Shown piece by piece: positions 5,185 to 9,325 of a stretch of DNA of 9,325 nt. Each line of letters starts with the position of its first letter. The first letter of the stretch is position 1. The stretch spans positions 1 through 9,325 of the forward strand of contig CALXGC010000034.1 of assembly GCA_944387755.1 (NCBI GenBank). Reading direction: 5' to 3'. The notes under the pieces are model-generated. The model had not been told where the DNA came from and made no database searches. It saw only the letters and a program-made list of their open reading frames with translations. A program made the translations under genes and the position numbers. The stretch comes from an uncultured Oscillospiraceae bacterium (GTDB lineage Bacteria > Bacillota_A > Clostridia > Oscillospirales > Oscillospiraceae).

Positions 5185-5850
5185 ATGGAACAAATCTTTC
5201 TTTTAGAGGACGACGCCGCCCTGGGCCGTGGGATTGCCATGGCCCTCTCCGGGCCGGGCCGCGCCGTGACCCAGGCGGACAGCATTGCCCAGGCCAGGGA
5301 GTCGCTGGCCGGGACGCGGTTCGGCCTGCTGATTTTAGACGTCAATCTGCCTGACGGCAGCGGGCTGGAGCTGCTGCGCGCCCTGCGCCAATCGGGAGAC
5401 CGGACGCCGGCCGTTCTCCTCACCGCCAACGACCTGGAGCTGGACGAGGTGGCCGGACTGGAAGCAGGGGCGGACGACTACATCACAAAACCCTTCTCCC
5501 TGGCGGTGCTTCGGGCCAGGGTAAACGCCCAGCTGCGGCGGACCGCTCCGGTTCAGCCGGAGCGGCTGGAGCTGGACGGCTTCACCTTCGACTTTGCCCG
5601 GCTGGAGTTTTCCAAAGATGGAGCGCCCATCGACCTGTCCAGGACGGAGCAACGGCTGCTGCACCTGCTGGCAGAGAACCGGGGCCGCACTTTGCCCAGA
5701 GAACTGCTGCTGGAGCGGGTGTGGGACGGGGGCGAGTTCGTGGACGAGAACGCCCTGTCGGTGGCGGTGCGGCGGCTGCGCGCCAAGCTTGGGGACGCCC
5801 CCATCCGGACTGTCTACGGGGTGGGCTACACCTGGGAGGCGGGCAAATGA
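5185..5850 (+). CDS. OmpR/PhoB-family response regulator
   Basis: This 221-residue protein has a receiver domain (1-118) and a C-terminal winged-helix DNA-binding domain (about 125-220). The receiver shows all key residues: acidic pair Asp9/Asp10, phosphoacceptor Asp52 in LILDVNLPDGSG, Thr80 and Lys102 in TKPF. The effector domain ends with the family-typical VAVRRLRAKLGDAPIRTVYGVGYTW. I chose the ATG at 5185, which has GGGAGG 7 bases upstream; the in-frame ATG at 5161 has no comparable site. The next gene, the kinase, overlaps it by ATGA, so they are translationally coupled partners. When phosphorylated it probably activates the ABC genes behind the kinase, as in similar Firmicute modules. 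The family is certain; the stimulus and targets are inferred. Confidence 0.95.
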   Translation: MEQIFLLEDDAALGRGIAMALSGPGRAVTQADSIAQARESLAGTRFGLLILDVNLPDGSGLELLRALRQSGDRTPAVLLTANDLELDEVAGLEAGADDYITKPFSLAVLRARVNAQLRRTAPVQPERLELDGFTFDFARLEFSKDGAPIDLSRTEQRLLHLLAENRGRTLPRELLLERVWDGGEFVDENALSVAVRRLRAKLGDAPIRTVYGVGYTWEAGK

Positions 5851-6746
5851 CCGCCCTGTCCTGGGCCCTTCTGGCCCTGGCCGCCGTGGGGCTGGCCTTT
5901 GGCCTGTGGCAGTGGACCTCCCGGCGGCGCACCCTCCGGCGGCTCAGCAGTATGCTGGACCGGGCCATCGACGGAGGTTTTTCCGAGGACCGGTTTGACG
6001 AGTCAGAGCTCTCCGCCCTGGAGGGGAAGCTGGCCCGGTTTCTCCGGGGCTCCGCCGCCGCGAAAAAGACGGTGGAGGGGGAGCAGGCGGCGGTGAAGGC
6101 CCTCATTGCCGACATCTCCCACCAGACCCGCACCCCCGTGGCCAATCTTCTGCTGTACGCCTCTCTGCTGAGCGAGAGCAGCCTGTCCCCGGAACAGCGG
6201 GAGCAGGTGCAGGCCCTCGCCGCCCAGGGGGAAAAGCTGTCCTTCCTCATTCAGGCCCTGGTGAAGGCCTCCCGGCTGGAGGCGGGCATTGTGGCCCCAG
6301 CTCCGGCGCGCAATTCCATCGGGCCGCTTCTGGAGGGGGCGGCGGAGCAGCTCTCCCAGGCGGCCCAGGCAAAACATATCGCCCTGACCGCGGAGCCTCT
6401 GGACGGCTGGGCCGTCTTCGATCCCCGCTGGACGGGGGAGGCCCTGTGCAACATCGTAGAGAATGCGGTGAAGTACACCCCGGCGGGCGGGCGTATAAAA
6501 ATCTCCGCCCAGCTGCTGGACTCCTTCTGCCGCATCGACGTGGCGGACACCGGCCCCGGTATCCCAGAGGGCGAGCAGGGGGCCGTCTTTGACCGCTTCT
6601 ACCGGGGGACGGGCGCCCGCGCCGCCGGCGGCCTGGGGCTGGGGCTCTACCTGACACGGGAGATTTTGTCCAAGCAGGGCGGCTATGTCAAGGTATCCTC
6701 CCGGCCGGGGGAGGGGAGCACCTTCTCCCTGTACCTTCCCCGCTGA
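5847..6746 (+). CDS. Sensor histidine kinase with minimal sensing domain
   Basis: This 299-residue membrane kinase has one N-terminal transmembrane segment (about 2-23), then a short linker, a dimerisation/phosphoacceptor domain with His92 in ADISHQTRTPVANLL, and an ATP-binding domain. The latter has an N box (NIVENAVKY, 202-210), G1 (DTGPGIP, 234-240), F box (FDRFYR, 248-253) and G2 (GLGLGLYL, 262-269). All catalytic motifs look intact. There is no periplasmic loop, HAMP or PAS domain visible, so it must sense within the membrane, in the cytoplasm or through a partner protein. It starts at the ATG overlapping the response regulator stop, with GGAGG 7 bases upstream. It phosphorylates the preceding regulator. 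The neighbouring FtsX-like permease, with its large extracellular domain, is a candidate partner for signal input; this is inference from related modules. Confidence 0.93.
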   Translation: MTALSWALLALAAVGLAFGLWQWTSRRRTLRRLSSMLDRAIDGGFSEDRFDESELSALEGKLARFLRGSAAAKKTVEGEQAAVKALIADISHQTRTPVANLLLYASLLSESSLSPEQREQVQALAAQGEKLSFLIQALVKASRLEAGIVAPAPARNSIGPLLEGAAEQLSQAAQAKHIALTAEPLDGWAVFDPRWTGEALCNIVENAVKYTPAGGRIKISAQLLDSFCRIDVADTGPGIPEGEQGAVFDRFYRGTGARAAGGLGLGLYLTREILSKQGGYVKVSSRPGEGSTFSLYLPR

Positions 6747-6775
6747 AAAGGCTTCCCCCTGTCAGGTGGAAGGCT

Positions 6776-6840
6776 TTGGTGCAAATCTTTCAACTCTGTT
6801 AGATTTGAGAAAGATTTTGGAAAGAATGCTGTGGTAGAGT
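6776..6840 (+). promoter_or_regulatory. Control region of the ABC genes: AGATTT repeats and extended -10 elements
   Basis: AGATTT occurs at 6801-6806 and 6812-6817, exactly 11 bp apart, the helical phasing usual for OmpR/PhoB-type binding sites. The second copy also forms a perfect 9-bp dyad with AAATCTTTC (6783-6791; partner GAAAGATTT, 6809-6817). Two extended -10 sequences are visible: TGTTAGATT (6797-6805, with a weak TTGGTG at 6776-6781, 18-base spacer) and TGGTAGAGT (6832-6840). For the second, the repeat occupies the -35 position with 17 bases between them, a layout typical of activator-dependent promoters. Which one is used is not decided by the sequence. Confidence 0.5.
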
Positions 6841-6871
6841 CTGTATTGTCGAAAGGCGATACAGACTTTTT
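6838..6871 (+). terminator. Intrinsic terminator or attenuator before the ABC genes
   Basis: AGTCTGTATTGTC (6838-6850) pairs with GGCGATACAGACT (6855-6867) through 13 bp, including two G-U pairs. The stem is closed by a GAAA tetraloop on a C-G pair and followed by five T residues and CC. It should stop transcripts coming from the two-component genes. The GGAGG of the ATPase gene begins only four bases after the T-run, so the hairpin lies within the leader of any read-through mRNA and could act as an attenuator. Confidence 0.85.
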
Positions 6872-6888
6872 CCTGGAGGTTGATACCC

Positions 6889-7557
6889 ATGACGATTCTG
6901 GAGGCCAAGGATTTACGGAAATACTACGGCAGGGGGGACACCCTGGTCAAAGCCCTGGACGGGGTAAATCTCACCGTGGAGGACGGGGAGTTCGTGGCCA
7001 TTGTGGGCACCAGCGGCTCCGGCAAGTCCACCCTGCTGCACATGCTGGGGGGCCTGGACCGGCCCACTTCGGGCGCCGTCATTGTGGACGGGAAGGACAT
7101 CTTCTCATTAAAAGACGAGGCCCTCACTATCTTCCGCCGCCGGAAGATTGGCTTTGTGTTCCAGAGCTTCAATCTGGTGCCGGTGCTCACCGTGCGTGAG
7201 AACATCGTCCTGCCCATCCAGCTGGACGGGGGAAGGGTGGACGAGGACTATGTGGGCCAGGTGGTCTCCGCCCTTGGGCTGGAGAAGAAGCTTCAAAACC
7301 TGCCCAGCCAGCTCTCCGGCGGCCAGCAGCAGCGGGTGGCCATCGCCAGGGCCCTGGCCGCGAAACCCGCCATTTTGCTGGCCGACGAGCCCACCGGCAA
7401 CCTGGACAGCCGCACCAGCCAGGACGTGCTCTCCCTGATGAAGGTGACGGGCCGGAGGTTCGCCCAAACCATGGTGATGATCACCCACAACGAGGAGATT
7501 GCCCAGCTCTCCGACCGGATTGTCCGCATCGAGGACGGCCGGATTGCGGCGCGGTAA
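6889..7557 (+). CDS. ABC transporter ATP-binding protein (MacB/LolD type)
   Basis: This 222-residue protein is the ATPase partner of the following permease. All ABC motifs are present: Walker A GTSGSGKST (40-48), Q-loop Gln92, signature LSGGQQQR (142-149), Walker B ILLADEPTGNLDS (162-174) with catalytic Glu167, and H-loop His200. LADEPTGNLDS and the short length are typical of the LolD/MacB/SalX-like group that works with FtsX-type permeases and extrudes lipids, peptides or toxins rather than importing nutrients. I chose the ATG at 6889, with GGAGG 9 bases upstream; a TTG three codons earlier (6880) overlaps that site. The permease gene starts 13 bases after the stop. The substrate cannot be deduced. 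Confidence 0.95.
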   Translation: MTILEAKDLRKYYGRGDTLVKALDGVNLTVEDGEFVAIVGTSGSGKSTLLHMLGGLDRPTSGAVIVDGKDIFSLKDEALTIFRRRKIGFVFQSFNLVPVLTVRENIVLPIQLDGGRVDEDYVGQVVSALGLEKKLQNLPSQLSGGQQQRVAIARALAAKPAILLADEPTGNLDSRTSQDVLSLMKVTGRRFAQTMVMITHNEEIAQLSDRIVRIEDGRIAAR

Positions 7558-7570
7558 GGGGGCGGAGGCC

Positions 7571-9325
7571 ATGAACGTCGGAAACGGCAAATGTATCCGC
7601 CATCTGGCCTGGAAGAGTTTGCAGGCCAGCCGCGCCCGAAATCTCATCGCCGTCGCGGCCATCGCCCTGACGGCGGTGCTGTTCACCAGTCTGTTCACCA
7701 TCGCCCTGTCCATCAACGAGGGCTTCCAGCAGAGCAATTTCCGCCAGGTGGGGGGCTTCTCCCACGGCGGGTTCAAGTACCTGACGGAGCAGCAGGCCGG
7801 GGAGCTGAAGGACGACCCCCTCATCGGCCAGTGGGGTATGCGGCGGTTCCTGGGTATGCCTACGGAGGTCCCCTTCAACAAGTCCCACGTGGAGATAAGC
7901 TGGTGCGACGCCAACGAGGCCCGCTGGATGTACTGCGACCCGGTGGAGGGTACTCTGCCGGAGGAGGGCACCGGCCAGGCCGCCACCGACACCCGCGTGC
8001 TGGAGCTGCTGGGCATCGAGCCGGAAATCGGGGCCCAGTTCACCCTCACCTTTGATGTGGACGGCCACGGGACCACCCAGAGCTTCACGCTGTCCGGCTG
8101 GTGGGAGTACGACGGGGCCATCGTGGCCAACCACATTCTGGTCCCCGAAAGCCGGGTGGACGCGGTCCTGGCGGAGTGCGGAGTGGACCCCAACAATCCC
8201 GCCGACACCATGACCGGCGTCTGGAACCTGGACGTAATGCTGAAGAGCGGTTCCCGGCACATCGAGCAGGATTTGAACCAGATTTTGGCCAACCACGGCT
8301 ATCAGAGCGAGACCGCCGGGGACAACTACATCGACACCGGCGTCAACTGGGGCTACACCGGGGCCCGGATCTCCGATATCGCAGACCCCACGGCGGTGGC
8401 TGCCATCGCCGCCGTGGCCCTGCTGATTATCTTCACCGGCTACCTCATCATCTACAATGTGTTCCAAATCTCTGTGGCCGGGGACATCCGGTTCTATGGC
8501 CTGCTGAAAACCATCGGCACAACTCCCCGGCAGCTGCGGAAAATCATCCGCCTCCAGGCCCTGGCCCTCTCCGCCGCCGGTATCCCCATGGGCCTGGCCA
8601 TTGGATGGTTCATTGGCGGGCGGCTGACCCCGGTAATCGCCGCCCGGCTCAACGGAGTGCTGGCCGTCACTTCGGCGAGCCCCTGGATCTTCGCCGTCTC
8701 GGCCCTGTTCGCCCTGTTCACCGTCCTGCTCTCCTGCCGCAGGCCGGGGAAAATGGCGGCAAAGGTCTCCCCGGTGGAGGCGGTGCGCTACACCGAGGGC
8801 GGCAATGAGAAAGCCCGCGCCAAGGGCCGGAGGGCCCGGAAGGTCTCCCCCCTCTCCATGGCCCGGGCCAACCTGGGCCGCAGCAGGGGCAAGACGGCGG
8901 TGACGGTCCTCTCCCTCTCCCTGGCGGTGGTGCTGCTTACCGTGACGGTGAACTTCGCCGGCGGCTTCGACATGGACAAGTATGTCTCCAGCTTCACTGC
9001 CAGCGACTTCATCGTGGCCAACGCGGGCAAGTTCCAGACCAGCACCCTGTTCAGTGAGGAGCAGGCCGTGCCCCAGTCCGCTATCGACGCCATCGACGCC
9101 CAGGGCGGCGTCACAGGCAGCGGCGTGGTGTACGGCCAGACCGGCGGGGCCCTGGAATACGTCACTGAAGACTGGTTCCGGGCGAACAAGCAGCGGTTCT
9201 ACACCCCGGAGCAGATGGACAACCTGATTCACTTGACCGGCCGGAACGAGGCAGGCCTGCTGGCCGACCGGGTCCAGCTCTCCGGCATGAGCGATTTTGC
9301 CCTGGACCACCTGACGGTGCTGGAC
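7571..9325 (+). CDS. FtsX-like ABC transporter permease, 3' part outside window
   Basis: The frame is open from the ATG at 7571 to the last base (585 codons) with no stop, so the gene is cut by the window edge; related permeases are about 750-900 residues. Layout: amphipathic start, membrane segment 1 (about 24-47), a large extracytoplasmic domain (about 48-272), segments 2-4 (about 274-299, 328-350, 371-390), a cytoplasmic linker (SPVEAVRYTEG, 400-410), then a second repeat starting with segment 5 (about 441-463) and another extracytoplasmic domain. SPLSMARANLGRSRGKTAV (426-444) mirrors the N-terminal IRHLAWKSLQASRARNLIAV, showing the internal duplication. FtsX domains couple ATPase motion to an outside domain instead of forming a simple channel. 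It pairs with the upstream ATPase. GGAGG lies only two bases before the ATG, with AAGGGGG further up, so translation may depend on coupling. The substrate is unknown. Confidence 0.92.
   Translation, partial: MNVGNGKCIRHLAWKSLQASRARNLIAVAAIALTAVLFTSLFTIALSINEGFQQSNFRQVGGFSHGGFKYLTEQQAGELKDDPLIGQWGMRRFLGMPTEVPFNKSHVEISWCDANEARWMYCDPVEGTLPEEGTGQAATDTRVLELLGIEPEIGAQFTLTFDVDGHGTTQSFTLSGWWEYDGAIVANHILVPESRVDAVLAECGVDPNNPADTMTGVWNLDVMLKSGSRHIEQDLNQILANHGYQSETAGDNYIDTGVNWGYTGARISDIADPTAVAAIAAVALLIIFTGYLIIYNVFQISVAGDIRFYGLLKTIGTTPRQLRKIIRLQALALSAAGIPMGLAIGWFIGGRLTPVIAARLNGVLAVTSASPWIFAVSALFALFTVLLSCRRPGKMAAKVSPVEAVRYTEGGNEKARAKGRRARKVSPLSMARANLGRSRGKTAVTVLSLSLAVVLLTVTVNFAGGFDMDKYVSSFTASDFIVANAGKFQTSTLFSEEQAVPQSAIDAIDAQGGVTGSGVVYGQTGGALEYVTEDWFRANKQRFYTPEQMDNLIHLTGRNEAGLLADRVQLSGMSDFALDHLTVLD

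Noticed and set aside
6749..6777. Imperfect inverted repeat AAGGCTTCC / GGAAGGCTT right after the kinase stop
   Set aside because: One mismatch falls in the middle of the stem and no T-run follows. The much stronger terminator at 6838-6871 explains termination better.
7108..8292. Minus-strand open frame (394 codons) spanning the ATPase and permease genes
   Set aside because: It crosses two well-supported plus-strand genes and has Ser/Arg/Trp-rich composition typical of a shadow frame.
7481..9310. Long open frame on the minus strand (609 codons) opposite the permease
   Set aside because: The plus strand holds an uninterrupted FtsX-like permease with matching membrane segments. The antisense product is low-complexity Gly/His/Ala-rich and without domain signs.

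Overview
The window looks like a chromosomal segment of a GC-rich anaerobic Firmicute, probably an Oscillospiraceae-type gut clostridium (Flavonifractor/Oscillibacter-like). I infer this from codons that mostly end in G or C, strong AAGGAGG-type ribosome binding sites, Gram-positive style two-component/ABC gene order and A/T-rich intergenic regions. No RNA gene, CRISPR array, insertion sequence or phage gene was seen, and all genes look intact. Two gene sets diverge from about position 4760-5180.

Left set, minus strand (8-4833). An IclR-family regulator is read from a near-consensus promoter and ends in a clear intrinsic terminator. Behind it, with its own promoter region, lies an apparent operon: an OPT-family membrane transporter, a DUF917 protein (the family that includes S-methyl thiohydantoin desulfurase) and a DUF1177 protein of unknown function. 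The operon may continue past the left edge. A 17-bp near-palindrome occurs twice in front of the transporter gene and once in front of the regulator gene. This fits one IclR operator set that controls the pathway and the regulator itself. My reading is an uptake and breakdown system for a small peptide-like or hydantoin-like compound, with the substrate unknown.

Right set, plus strand (5108-9325). An OmpR/PhoB-type response regulator and a histidine kinase with almost no extracytoplasmic part overlap by four bases. They are followed by a MacB/LolD-type ABC ATPase and an FtsX-like permease that runs off the right edge. This order is typical of Firmicute modules in which a two-component system controls an ABC transporter for antimicrobial peptides, lipids or cell-envelope stress. 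Between kinase and ATPase lie a strong intrinsic terminator, an 11-bp-spaced AGATTT direct repeat and extended -10 elements. This suggests that the ABC genes have a separately controlled promoter placed so that its transcripts avoid the terminator.

The most notable material is regulatory: the three-site IclR operator family, the duplicated operator-promoter module ahead of the transporter, and the promoter-inside-terminator layout before the ABC genes. The OPT/DUF917/DUF1177 pathway itself is the best candidate for undescribed biochemistry.
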